NCBI GenBank assembly: GCA_030734395.1
Contig: JAUZTG010000029.1
Coordinates: forward strand, 4,092,001 to 4,156,000
DNA from: Sarocladium kiliense
Taxonomy: Eukaryota > Ascomycota > Sordariomycetes > Hypocreales > Sarocladiaceae
Direction: 5' to 3'
Length of the DNA: 64,000 nucleotides
Part shown: piece by piece, positions 43,203 to 54,817 of the stretch
How positions within the stretch are numbered: the first letter of the stretch is position 1
How the letters are laid out: each line of letters starts with the position of its first letter
Position numbers and translations under genes: made by a program
The notes under the pieces: generated by a model
What the model saw: only the letters and a program-made list of their open reading frames with translations
Database searches by the model: none
What the model was told of the DNA's origin: nothing

Positions 43203-44779
43203 CAACTTCGAACAACATATGACTTCTCAGCTTTGATATAGATATACTGTACGCGGACATGTAAAGTCTAAACGGATGCTATTCCGCAATTCCCATTGGA
43301 TGACGCCCAACACGAGCTGATCATCGCCTTCCACGCCTCATCAGCGAAACGGGGCTTACCAGATACCTCAGGAAGGGGTCCAGCCACAAAGTGCAACATG
43401 TCAACGTCTATGGCGTCTAGCCCGGCACCTAGCGTCCGAAGGCCGTCAGCCTAGATCAAGCCTCAGGTAACGTTGCCGGCCTATGGTCAAGCAGAGGGAC
43501 GGATTCGAGGCACAAGGCGGTCAGCATTCGAGGCTGCCTGAGAGAGCGAAGCTCTGCCTTGTCTCACATGTAAACTTTGAGAGGATGATGTGAGAGGCAG
43601 CCTGAATGCAAGATACTTAGTACTGGAGGATCATGATTGCACTGGACGGCATTCAAGTGCCGCTGCGCCTCGCCTCAGTGAGCGTGAGCTCTTACAACGA
43701 CCATTTCCTTACGTAGGCACCTCCGGGGCATCTTCTGACCGGAGACTTATGCTCACATTGCACATTTCCTCTACTCAATACGCGGAGCACGACTCTTTCC
43801 CTCAAAAGGCTGATGATGCGGGGGTGGGGAACCCAAGAATACGGTTCGTGATCAGTCCCGGAACTGCCGATCGGACGGTCGGGAGGATGGGGCGGGTGAC
43901 CCTCCCTTTCGCTCTTGCTCTCGTCTAAAAATAAATGCCACAAGATGTTTAGTCAACGCCGCAACCTTGGTGCGGACTCAATACGAGGACGTTTCGGTCA
44001 GTGCTGTTTCCTGCTCTGCATCGTGGCAGAGACAATGTGTGTGTTGTCGGATGTCCGGCCAGTTTGTTGTCTCAGGCACTCGCCATGTTTGGTCTACGAT
44101 GCGGAGTCTGGGAGCTCACCAACACTGGCGGTGGCTTGTCATGTGATGTTTCGCTGTGAAGCTCGAAATAACTGTCGGGATCTCGTATCACTCCAACCCG
44201 TGACAGAAGCGACATCCAAGAAACAGGCGGCTGCCTCTCATGACTGGCGAGCTGATAGCCAACACGATAGGACTGGAATCACTACACGCCGACTTGAACA
44301 TTAGTGTCACATTGCCAATAGTCTCGAAGCGACAAGGAATTGTCTATTTTCTTTTAACCTGAAATTCCTAAACAACGCCTTGGTGTGAACAGCCCAAGCC
44401 TGCCGTGTCGCATACATAGCGTCCACGCTGCAAACGCCACGAGCAGCCACCGAGGTCAAGTCTGGTTGTAGTCTCCGCACGCACTTGAGACGAAGTTAAC
44501 TTTCGCTTCCTCCGGAAATGCATGTAAATCATGACATGAAGAGCTAATAATGGTTCCTGAAGATCTTCGGTACTTGCTGGCAGATAGGCGTCCCATTTCG
44601 AACAGATGAGCCACAGGTAACGTTGGATCGGCGACTGCGAAACTATCACGGGTGTTGAGGATGCTGCACTGACAGGCTTTGGGACTTGCTAAGGAAGGAG
44701 AATCTGCTCACCGTGGCTAACAGATTTCCGGAAATGTGTGACAGGAGGAGGGCTAGAGAGTCATGGAGACTGAGGTAGC

Positions 44780-45043
44780 CTAAGCATCCAGAAACCGGCT
44801 TGGTAAAGTCATGAGAACCTGGGCCGGGAAGCCCAGTTTGATGATGCAGACGCTGCCACCGGCACATTGAGTTACAAAGATCAGTGTGCCCATGAGGGAT
44901 ACCGCCATAGGAATATTGCAAGGTCCGATATCACAGAGCGTGACATCGATGCCGTTTTGATCAACAAGAGCGTAGCTTGGGGAGCAACGGTGACGATGAC
45001 GCGAAGAGTCGATCAATACTGTCGTTGACGAAAGCGTTCTCAT
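44780..45043 (-). other. Possible diverged or decayed Cys-rich secreted protein frame
   Basis: An 87-codon frame contains CSPSYALVDQNGIDVTLC and, further on, TLIFVTQCAGGSVCIIK. The order C-x-P...V-x-x-C...C-x-x-x-x-VC echoes the six-Cys protein at 42758-43065, but the signal peptide is absent and the last Cys is missing. It may be a relic, an exon of an unresolved gene, or chance. Confidence 0.25.
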
Positions 45044-45447
45044 CTGAGGTGGTCACGCTACAGATTATGTGGTCCTGGCTATTCAGACTTCGAGATGTCT
45101 CTCATCATTACCTTACAGCGATACCGTCACTTCTCATAGTAGAATTGTGTTGTTCAAGGTGAAGCGTCAACTGGCATCGAAGGACGCGGACTGGGTAATC
45201 GATAAGGACGGCCTTGGCGAGGGTTAGGGTTCAATTGCAACCGGGCTTCAGCCGACGGTGCTTTCAGGGAGCTTGGTCGATTTCTCCAGCGCGACTGCGA
45301 TACGATCCTTAGCCAAACTGCACGCCCGCGACGACGACTCAATCATTCACCAGACGCTTCGGCACTGACGGTCGCGAGTCTCACCACCATAAACGACCTC
45401 GGATAACCTCTTTGTGCGATTAATCGATCCGTCGCGCGACCGCAACG

Positions 45448-46514
45448 ATGGGGAAGAAGAAGCGCAGCCAGCCGAGTGTCGAGGAGCTCCTCTCGCGGCC
45501 ATGGTGCTATTACTGTGCGTGCGCTTCGCAAACTATTCGAATCCTTGGCTAATGACGTTGCAGGTGAACGAGACTTTGAGGATCTTAAGCTCTTGACGTC
45601 GCATCAGAAAGCGAAGCACTTCAAGTGCGATCGATGTGGCCGCCGCTTGAATACTGCTGGAGGTGAGGAACATCTATGGACGACTCAAAGAGTCTTGGCT
45701 AACAGACGCTGTGTGATCAGGTCTCTCCGTCCACATGAACCAGGTCCACAAAGAGACTCTTGATCACGTCGAGAATGCGCTCCCGAACCGGCAAGGTCTC
45801 GAGGTCGAGATCTTCGGTATGGAAGGTATCCCACAAGATATCCTCGATCAGCACCGTAATCGCATCATTCAGAACTTCTACCAGGCGCAGGAAGATAGAC
45901 GGATAGCGACCGGCAACCCTTTACCTGGCCAGAAGCTGCAGAACAGCAGGCCGAAGATCAAATACGAGACAACCGAGGAGCTGCTTGCGCGTTTCGCAGA
46001 GTGGAGGATTAAACGTCAGAATGCGCCAGCAAATGGTGGCGCTATGGAGGGCGTGGTGCCTACGAACCCTAGTCCGGGATCTTTCGTGAGTTGGGAGGCC
46101 ATGAATTGCTCTGAGCTGGAACTGACACGAATGCAGAACCAACCATACCAAGCGCCTCCTCAAAGCCTCGATCAAAACTACGCTGCTCAGGGCTATCCCG
46201 CGCAACAACCCTACGGGTACCCAGCCGACGGCCTTCCAGCTCGACCAACAAGTGGCGCCCCCCCAACTGGCCTCCCACCACGACCGGATGGATTGCCTGC
46301 AGGCCAAGGCGACGATATTGACCAGCTCATTCGCATGGCGGAAGCTGGTATCCGACCGCAGAAGAAGGCTGACGATGCCGAAGACGCAGGAGAGAAGAAG
46401 AGCAAGAAGGACAAGAAGGGCAAGATGGTGTATGACGATGCAGAGATCAGCCCCGAGGAGCGCATGGCCCAATTCGCGCGCTATGCCTTCACACCGGAAG
46501 CTGCTGCAGCGTAG
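45448..46514 (+). CDS. BuGZ/ZNF207-like C2H2 zinc-finger protein
   Basis: Three exons (45448-45514, 45564-45662, 45721-46514) give 319 residues. The start MGKKKRSQPSVEELLSRPWCYYCERDF leads to two C2H2 fingers: WCYYCERDFEDLKLLTSHQKAKHF (H-x4-H) and KCDRCGRRLNTAGGLSVHMNQVH. VENALPNRQ follows, then EIFGMEGIP, which is diagnostic of the ZNF207/BuGZ family. The rest is Pro/Gln/Tyr-rich, with an acidic/Lys-rich helix (KKADDAEDAGEKKSKKDKKGK) and a conserved end (EISPEERMAQFARYAF). Animal BuGZ binds Bub3 and microtubules; fungal homologues are little studied. Confidence 0.85.
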
Positions 46515-47516
46515 CCTTCTTACACGTTGGTACGGCTGTATTGATAGGATACCTTTGTAACGGGATGGAATCTGAGGGGATTGTATTTGCTTGGCATGGG
46601 CGGCGTTCAAGATGGAAATGCAATGCAAATTTGACTTGTCTACGCTTTCTTGGTCCCTCTCTCATGATGGCCGTCTATAACCGACTCTACATTACACCAA
46701 GATCTTGGCCGAGCTCACGTTTATATTGCACGCAATAGAGGGAAAGGCTGTCGGTGGATGTTACCGACCTCCAGCCCAGATTACTACAATAACCAGAGTC
46801 AGGCTAGTGTTTCCTGATTAGCACTGGATAGCGCTGAATATGGTTAATCCAATCGTTCAGCAGACTTCAGCTATGCTGGACTCGGGACCAACTGAGCCTG
46901 TAGTGGTAGTGCTCGATCTGCGGGTTCATATACGGCCGGAAACCAATTGCAGGACATTGGTGGATTTCGGTCCTGCTGGGTCTCACCAGCCCCAACTGTC
47001 TCCAACTGAGCGTCGGCTCAATACCTCTTCACGGCTTTACAGATCCCTGCACGGCTTTCACTGTGCACTAGAGGATCTATGTTGCTTTGGGAACGGGGCC
47101 TTGACACCGCATCGTGAACCATGGTTCGCTCGAACACTTGTTCGTCTTTATCCGGTACACCGGATCGCTCATCCCATTACTCTATACGTCACCCCGCGGC
47201 GGCAGATGATGAATTGGCCAAGCAGAAGCGAGCTCGGATGTCGGCTATGCAATGGATGGTGGTTTTGTCAGGTCTCGGCGTAGGAGATGTTTGATTCGAG
47301 AGGAACAAATTGAGGGGAAGCTTGGAGTCGGTGACGCGCGACGCTGCGACGATCAATTGGAGACAGGATGCCATGGAGCTCTATATAGCCGTAGCAGTTG
47401 GCTCATCGTGGCTCGGACCGCAATGAGCTCAAGAAGACTTCGGTTCTTTCCATTGAGCCCTTTTCTCGTGGTCAAGACGGCTTTGACTTACAGCAATAGT
47501 GGGTCATATCGTGAGA
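46515..47516 (+). promoter_or_regulatory. Upstream region of the GH115 gene
   Basis: A 1-kb stretch with no supported gene. A TATA box (TATATAG, 47392-47398) lies 119 bp before the GH115 ATG. One GGCTAG at 46802-46807 matches the XlnR/Xyr1 half-site GGCTAR, fitting a xylan-related gene, but a single 6-mer is weak evidence. Confidence 0.45.
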
Positions 47517-50500
47517 ATGAAGTTTCTCAACGGCTTCGCGCTGGCAGCTTGTCTGCCTCTGGTCAGCTCTATTGGTCAGAAACAGATCATATCCTTTGAA
47601 AGCGATGGCGATGAGACGTTCCAACTTGCTGGCGGAGATGTCAGTAATGGCCAGATTCGAGTGTCCGATAACGAGTACTGGGGAGTGATCAGAGCAGCAG
47701 GCGACCTTGCTATCGACTTTGGTCGCGTCACGAAGAACAATCTCACTGTTAGCAATGGCAAGGACGGTGCTGATCCAGCGGAGTTCAAGTACGATCCAGT
47801 GGACGTTAGCAACAACACCATCGTGAGTCCTATCTCTGTCTCCTAGCATTCGAGTCTCTGACAGTGAGAAATTACACAGTACCGGACCACAGCTGAGAAG
47901 AGCCTCAAAGGCCCTGAATACTCAGATCCCGATGCATCAAACACTTTGATCATTGTTGGTACCATTGGCCACTCGAAAATCATCGATGACTTGATTCAAG
48001 ACGAAAAACTCGATGTCTCTGACATCAAGGGCAAATGGGAGTCCTTCATCACTAAGGTCGTGGAGAGTCCCTTCGAGGGCTGTGATGAAGCACTCGTCAT
48101 TGCGGGCTCTATGCCTCGTGGGACCATCTACGGCATCTACGACATCAGTGAGCAAATTGGTGTCAGCCCATGGTACTACTGGGCCGACGTACCGATCAAG
48201 AGCCATGAGAACATCTACGTCTCTCGCGAGCAGAAGACCCAAGGCCCACCATCTGTCAACTATCGGGGCTTCTTCTTGAACGACGAGCAACCTGGTCTTA
48301 CCAGCTGGGTCGCTGACAACTTCGGCGAGAACGAGTGGAACGGCTCAGCTGGCTACAACCACAAGTTCTACGCCATGATCTGCGAATTACTCCTGAGACT
48401 ACGGGCCAATTACATCTGGCCTACACTTTGGGGCTCCATGGTCTACACCGACGATCCGAACAACCAACCACTCATTTACGCCTACGAGGTAGTCCTTGGA
48501 AGCTCCCACACCGAGCCGATGATGAGAGCGCAGAACGAGTTTGGGAAGTACTACGATAGTGCCTGGGCGTATAACGAGAATAACGAGACAATCGATGAGT
48601 ACTTCCGCGTGGGTGTTGAACGAGCCAAACCCTACGCCCGCAACAGCCTTTGGACCATGGCAATGCGCGGTACTGGCGACACTGCTATCGAAGGACTTGG
48701 TGTTGATGTTATAGTGACGATGCTCGAAACGCTGGTGCATAACCAACAAGACATCCTGAAGGAAGGTCTCGGAGAAGACGACCTCAGCAAGGTACCCCAA
48801 TTGTGGTGTCTGTACAAGGAGGTTCAAGGCTATAAAGAGGAAGGTCTCGAAGTACCTGACGATATCACTCTGCTCTGGGCTGACGACAACTGGGGCAACA
48901 TTCGCCGACTGCCGCTCAAGAATGAGACGGACCGCGTGGGAGGCGCAGGAGTATACTACCATTTCGACTATGTCGGCGACCCAAGAGATTACAAGTGGAT
49001 CAACACCATTCAGCTGGAGAAGACTGCTGAGCAAATGCACCTTGCGTATGCTCGTCAAGCTGATCGCATCTGGATCGTCAATGTTGGCGACTTGAAGCCC
49101 CTCGAGATCCCCATCAGCCACTTCCTTGACTTGGCATATGATGCCGAGAAATGGGATGTTGACAGCACTGAGGATTGGGTCAAGGCCTGGATCGGCCGCG
49201 AGTTTGGCACCGAGCATGCTGATCACATTGCGTCAATCATGACTCGCTACGGCATGTACGCAGCTCGTCGCAAGTACGAACTCATTGAGGCGAGGATCTA
49301 CTCTGTCCTTAATTACAACGAGGCTGAGGCGGTGTTGGATCAGTGGAACACGCTCGAAGATGATGCGCAAAAGGTCTACGATGATCTTGATGAGGAGTAC
49401 CAGCCGGCTTTCTTTCAGATGATCCTCCATCCTGTGAAGGCGGGCAGGATCGTGCATGAGATCTACATCACCGGCGCGATGAACAATCTTTATGCATGGC
49501 AGAAGAGAAATGCTGCTAACGACATGATTGACCATGCCAGGGCGCTTCTGTACGATGACGCCAACTTGACGAAGCGATGGGACAAGGTTTTAGACGGAAA
49601 GTGGGAGCACATGCTGGATCGTAGGTCGTCAGTTCTGGCCTCTTTGACGTTATGCTGATGGTGATTAGAAACTCATTTGGGATATGATGGGTATTGGCAG
49701 CAGCCGATGGCCAACACCTTGCCACAGATGGTCTTCGTACAAGAATCTTTAACATCTTTAGCTGGACATGTCAGAGTCGGCATCGAGAGTTCGAATGCTT
49801 CCATTCCAGGTGACGACCAATTCCACCCAAACTCAGGCAACACACTTCAGCTTCCCCCTCTAGACTCTTACGGAGTAGCAGCGCGCTGGTTCGATGTCTT
49901 CTCTACCGGCACAGACACTTGCAATTGGACAGCCGCTACTGATGCTTCTTGGGTTAAGCTATCCGAAACCAGTGGTACTGTAGGGCCTGATGGCAATGAT
50001 ACGAGAGTATGGGTGTCGATTGATTGGGAGAACGCACCATCGGCTCCCAACTCAACTGTTGTTCCAATCAATATCACAACTCCTTGCCGGAAGTTTGAAA
50101 AATATGCGTACCGCGAGCCGCAGATTCTGCTTCCTGTGAACATCAGGTCACTGCCTGACAACTTCACCGAAGGCTTCGTTGAGTCTGATGGAACAGTCTC
50201 GATTGAGGGCCCCCATTATCAGTCGATCGCTGAGCCAAGCGGTGGCAGCGACAGCAACTCCTCGAGTGAAATCACCTACCATACCTTCAAAAACTACGGG
50301 CGGACGTTTGCTGGTGTTGGCCTGTGGCCTATGGACCTCGACAAGATCGAATTGGACGAGGCCCCTGCTCTACAGTACGAGATGTATCTGTACTCGAACG
50401 ACACACTTGCCAACGTTACGCTTTATCTGAGCCCAACACACAACTATCTCAGCGACCTGAACCCCCTTGAGTATGCGATTGCTCTCTATCCGGCTAACGA

Positions 50501-50972
50501 CTCGAGCCCGGATGAACCCGAAAGGATGAACTTTGTGGGCGAGACCGAAGGCGCAGGAATGCCAGCTCAGTGGGGTCACTCTGTCTCTGATGCCGTTTGG
50601 GGAGTGCATTCGAACACCTCGACTACAAGTTTCAACATTACTGACGAGGGCGCATACACCCTGAAGATATGGTGCCTATTCCCGAGCATTATCGTGCAGA
50701 AGGTTGTGATTGATCTCGGTGGTGTGCGGCCATCGTATCTCGGACCACCCGAGAGCTTCCTTGTTGGCAGAGATGAAGTTGGGAAGTATAACATGAGCAG
50801 CTTCTTGGACACGCCGGATACGCTGGGGGCTGTGACGATGGGCAAGAAGACCATCGCTGGTGGAAGTACGGGTGCAAGCGATGATGAGGATGATGCTGCG
50901 ACGATATTGTCGAGAGCTGGCGGTTGGGCAATCACGCTTGTGGTCGCTGTGACATTTTCACTTCTGTTGTAA
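47517..50972 (+). CDS. GH115 xylan alpha-1,2-glucuronidase, secreted, C-terminal hydrophobic tail
   Basis: Three exons (47517-47822, 47880-49620, 49669-50972) give 1116 residues. The signal peptide is MKFLNGFALAACLPLVSS. The GH115 catalytic region has GTIYGIYDISEQIGVSPWYYWADVP, NYRGFFLNDEQPGLTSW, LRANYIWPTLWGSMVYTDDP, ITLLWADDNWGNIRRLP and GAGVYYHFDYVGDPRDYKWINT. YDGYWQQP and the C-terminal beta domain follow. GH115 enzymes remove (4-O-methyl)glucuronic acid from xylan. Many N-x-S/T sites are present. The end (GGSTGASDDEDD, then WAITLVVAVTFSLLL) looks like a GPI-anchor or membrane-anchor signal, so the enzyme may stay at the cell surface. Confidence 0.92.
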
Positions 50973-51349
50973 TTACGCGTATATAGTGCCTGCTCATCGC
51001 GGCCAGGAAATACGTAGCATTACTGGTGTGCGGCAACTCTGGCAATGCAATGTTCCATATGAGTACTATTCAAAATAGACTGAAACCGCGGAGCAGTTTG
51101 TCCGACGTCGGACACTGGTCCTCTACTTAAGACATACGGCTTGCAGTGAGAAATGTGTACTCGTATCGATTTCCTGGATTTCGTTTGCCTGTGAATACGC
51201 GGACTAATCAATGACAATCATCCTGGCTCAGACAATGTCCGTCGTGGAGTCAAAGAGCGGTGTCGGTTGTGCGATTTGACCTCTCAATTAAGCTAGATGA
51301 AGTAGCGCAACTAACAGTCATAGGTTTCTCTTCTTCCATCGTATACAAA
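50973..51349. other. Convergent intergenic region
   Basis: This is the 3' flank of the GH115 and permease genes. No gene is seen. Confidence 0.45.
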
Positions 51350-53145
51350 CTAAGCAATCCAGAACCAGATTCTCTCAAGGAAGTTCCGTGGCTTAGGAAC
51401 AACCCAGTGCGGCTCCAAGCGGTCAATCTCCGCCTTACCGGACCAGAGGTCCATGTCTTGGACCTTGACGAATTTCGTGCCCTTGTAGAACTTGTAGCCA
51501 AGGAACAGACAAGCGAAGATCGGAATATTGATATACGGTGGGAGGAAAGTTTTCGCGCTGAAGCGGCCGGGGAAGAAGCAGTCGAAGCCGTTGAAGAGGG
51601 CTATGGTCGTGCAGAAGACGATACCAAAGTAAGCGAGGAAGGGCTGGACAACGTCAGTGTCAGTATTGCGAAGCGAGGCCAGCGGGAAATCTTCGAGTCA
51701 ATTACCTGGAACGGAGACTTGTAGGGCAATGTGTCCCTGTCAATACCGTGGTATTTCAGACCATGGTAGAATCGCAAATAGATGAGACACTCGCAAGCCC
51801 ATACGATCAAAGTGCTCACTGCACTGATGTTGCTGATCCAGAAGAAGACCTCCGAGGCATCATTGCTAACACTGAGGAACGACAAAGCGCCGAGGGCACT
51901 GGTTGCGGCAACGCAACCATACGGAACACCCCATCTCTCAAATGTGAGGAACTTGAATGCCTTTCCATCAAGAGCAGCACTGTACAGAACACGAGTGCTA
52001 GCATAGAAGAAAGAGTTGCCGGCAGACCAAGCTGAAGACAGAATGATGCCGTTGAGGATCGCAGGAAGAGCCTTGATGCCGGCATTCTCGATGGCAATGA
52101 CGAATGGGGACTGGGCGGCACCAGGAGCTGAGCGGTCAATGGCATTGAGCAGCCGAGGGTCTTCAGATGAGACGCAAAGACCAACGAGGAAAATGGAGAG
52201 AACGTAGAAGATCGCGATACGCCAGAAAACCCTGCGAACGGCGCGAGGAATGTTGCGACGAGGGTTCTCAGTCTCTCCACTGGCGACAACGACCATCTCA
52301 CTACCTCCATAAGAGAAGGTAGCCTGGATAAAAACCTTGAAGAAACCGAGGAAGCGACCTAAAGCGCCGTCCTTGATGTATTCATTCATAGGACCTGGGT
52401 TGTTCCAGTACCTGAAGCCGATCATATCGCCACTTGGAGTGCCACCCAGGGTGATAATGAACATCAGGATGATAAGACCAACAATGGTGAGCAGCTTGAC
52501 GGCACCGAAGAAGAACTCGACTTCACCCCACGCGCGAACTGGGAGGCAGTTGATTGCTACGTAGGTGAAGTAGAAGATCGAGACGAGCGCTGCCTGCGAG
52601 ATCCCTGAGATGTCCCAATACTGGAGGATCACAATGTTAACTGTGACTTCGATCGGCACACCTAGAAAAGCATGTCAGTTAGATCTAGATTGGGTTGCGA
52701 GTCAATACTTACCTATGCCAAACTGATACCAGTAGTTGATTCCCAGAGCCCAACCGAGGGCCTCGTCGACATATCGGGAGGCGAAGACGGGAACAGCTCC
52801 TGGGATGGGGAGCCATGCTGCCATCTCACCGAGTGAGTTGATCACACAAAACAGATTGAAACCAGTGACAGCATAGCTGATAAATGCCGACAGCGGTCCA
52901 GCTAGAGAAAGAACTTGGCCAGAACCAACAAAAAGACCTGTGCCGATAGCACCTGCGAGGGCAAGGAACTGGATGTGTCGCGACTTCAGCGTTCGGTTGA
53001 GGTTGCCGAGATGCTTCGTCTCCTGTTCCAGCTTCGCATCGTGAACGGCATCAGCGGTGATAGGACGCCTAGGACCGGATGTAATGGCGTCGGCTTGGGC
53101 TTCAACATCGCCGCGGTGGTCGGCCGGCACTTTTTCCTTGGCCAT
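51350..53145 (-). CDS. Amino-acid permease (APC superfamily, YAT-like)
   Basis: Three exons (53145-52713, 52661-51706, 51643-51350; introns 52662-52712 and 51644-51705) give 560 residues. The N-terminus is cytosolic, then LKSRHIQFLALAGAIGTGLFVGSG, the family hallmark in TM1. PGAVPVFASRYVDEALGWALGINYWY follows, and SYGGSEMVVVASGETENPRRNIPRAVRRVFWRI is the conserved E-x-x-NPR loop. About 12 TM segments end in NFLERIWFWIA. Yeast relatives are plasma-membrane proton symporters for amino acids; specificity cannot be told. The last exon joins PYKSPFQ to PFLAYFGIVFCTT, a normal layout for TM11. Confidence 0.9.
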
Positions 53146-54817
53146 TGTGGCTGTCTTGTCCCGGCTTGGGGTCGTTGGCAGTGGATAATCGTCGTGTAAG
53201 TGAACAGCTTCCCAAGCACACAGCGAATTCGCGATCAAGAAATGGCCAAAAATCGGTGGACTTTTCGCCCGAGCGGCGCAGAGCTCTCTTTTACATCTTA
53301 AAACGACAGACAAGCTTATCCTTGAGCCTGCCAGCTTCTCCAACTCGTAAGGCGAGAGCCTTACCTCACGCCCGTATCAAATCCGAGCTGTAAGATGCAG
53401 TCATTCTCCACTCTCGCTCACATTCCGAATCCCCCGCATTTTGCTATCTGGGCGCTGTTCCACTGATGTGTCTTTCGACCTGCCTATTGAGGCTACCGTC
53501 AGAGCGCATGTAACGTTGGGAATGGCTACCATTAGAGAGGGTTGGTGGTTGGGCGCTGCTTCGGGCGTTCAGCGATCCCATCGTAGTAGTCAGGGCCAAG
53601 TGAGAGGTTGGACGAGTTCGTCTAGAGTAGTATGCCAATCTGACATCGTTTGATGCAAGGTAGACGTCGGTGGCTGACCTTAACGAGGGAGAAGAAGCAA
53701 GAGTTGCATGGACGAAGCGCTTTCGAAGGCATGAAGCCGACGTGACGGGATAGGAAAACAAAGAGCGAACCCCTTGACTGTTAAACGTGCCCCATTGGGC
53801 TTATTCGAGATGTTGATCGGCAAACGCGTGCGCCGAAGGATGCTATCATATGTAGCTGCGATCGTCGGACCCTCCTCGACGCACGAAAGGCCACGGATTT
53901 CTTGTCACTCCGAACTGATAGCTACGCAGGGACCCAATCGAATTTCCCTGCTCTTAGCACTCGCTGCCACAGGTCGGGATCGAGTAGGGATCAAGTGTTG
54001 ATGTTCAGCTGCCATGGCTGGAATGCAGAAGACGGCACGGCACAGCCGCGTTCGGGGCGCAACGGCGTCGGCAGTTGTAGAATGTTGTTGACTATTCGAT
54101 GTTGAAGTGTTGACTTCATTTGTGCTCGCAAACTTGATGTATCATGTTATGTGAACTTGAACCATTGTCAGATTGAGCAGTCCTGTTTGGCCCAAAGCGC
54201 GTCGCGAGCAGGGCTGAAGTACTGGATTGCGCCTGGTGAAACCCCGACAGTTTACTCACGCGTCGAAGCATGCTCAACTCGTGGAATCCACGCTTAGGAC
54301 AAGGGGTGTAAGAGTACCTGATTCGAGCCTCGTCCTGGAATGCAAGCCGGCAATGAACGGAGCATCGGCACTACTAACAAAGAACCAAGACACTGCTATT
54401 TACACCAGTGCACCGGATGGCTCTATCCGAGAACCTCTGGCTGTTTTCAGAAGGTGGTTGGCTCAAAACGGGTTATACTTGGCGGCTGACATCGGGGCTT
54501 AGCTTCCGGCACTTGGATTGATAGGGTTTCCGAATCGGCAAACAGAAGCTTCAAGGGCGTCATGGCATTCCTAGACTCCTCGGTACTTCGTATTCCTTGT
54601 GCTTGGTAGCTGGATGCGTGTAAATCGGGGGCTGCTTATAGCGTGTCGGGTAAAGTTGATTGAGATATAGCACCCCAGGAAGGTATGCGACCGGCTTGTC
54701 ATGAGGCCGGGGCTCAGCTTAATGAGTCAATAAAAATGCGAGATGAATACATAAGGCATTGTCTTCGCTGTGGCAGTACGATAAGCTGGAGTGTCGTCCA
54801 TAACGCACCTCGCTGCG
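53146..54817. promoter_or_regulatory. Divergent promoter, permease / hydroxy-acid oxidase
   Basis: A 1.67-kb stretch with no supported gene. Frames near 53441-53761 and 54227-54502 lack motifs, signals or splice continuity. Confidence 0.4.

Larger units (their letters stand above)
43066..45447. other. Gene-poor 2.4-kb stretch
   Basis: This lies between the six-Cys gene promoter and the zinc-finger gene. Frames at 43590-43928 and 43915-44304 look non-coding. The only region with a hint of protein character is 44780-45043 (minus). GGGTTAGGGTT at 45221-45231 lies 217 bp upstream of the zinc-finger gene start. Confidence 0.4.

Noticed and set aside
43590..44304. Two plus-strand frames of 112 and 129 codons
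   Set aside because: No signal peptide, domain or splice continuity; they overlap each other and composition is non-coding.
45921..46628. 235-codon minus-strand frame
   Set aside because: Antisense to the zinc-finger gene's low-complexity C-terminal half.
46840..47283. 147-codon frame in the GH115 upstream region
   Set aside because: No recognisable family; lies in a region with promoter features of the GH115 gene.
48399..49226. 275-codon minus-strand frame
   Set aside because: Antisense to the GH115 catalytic region; no motif of its own.
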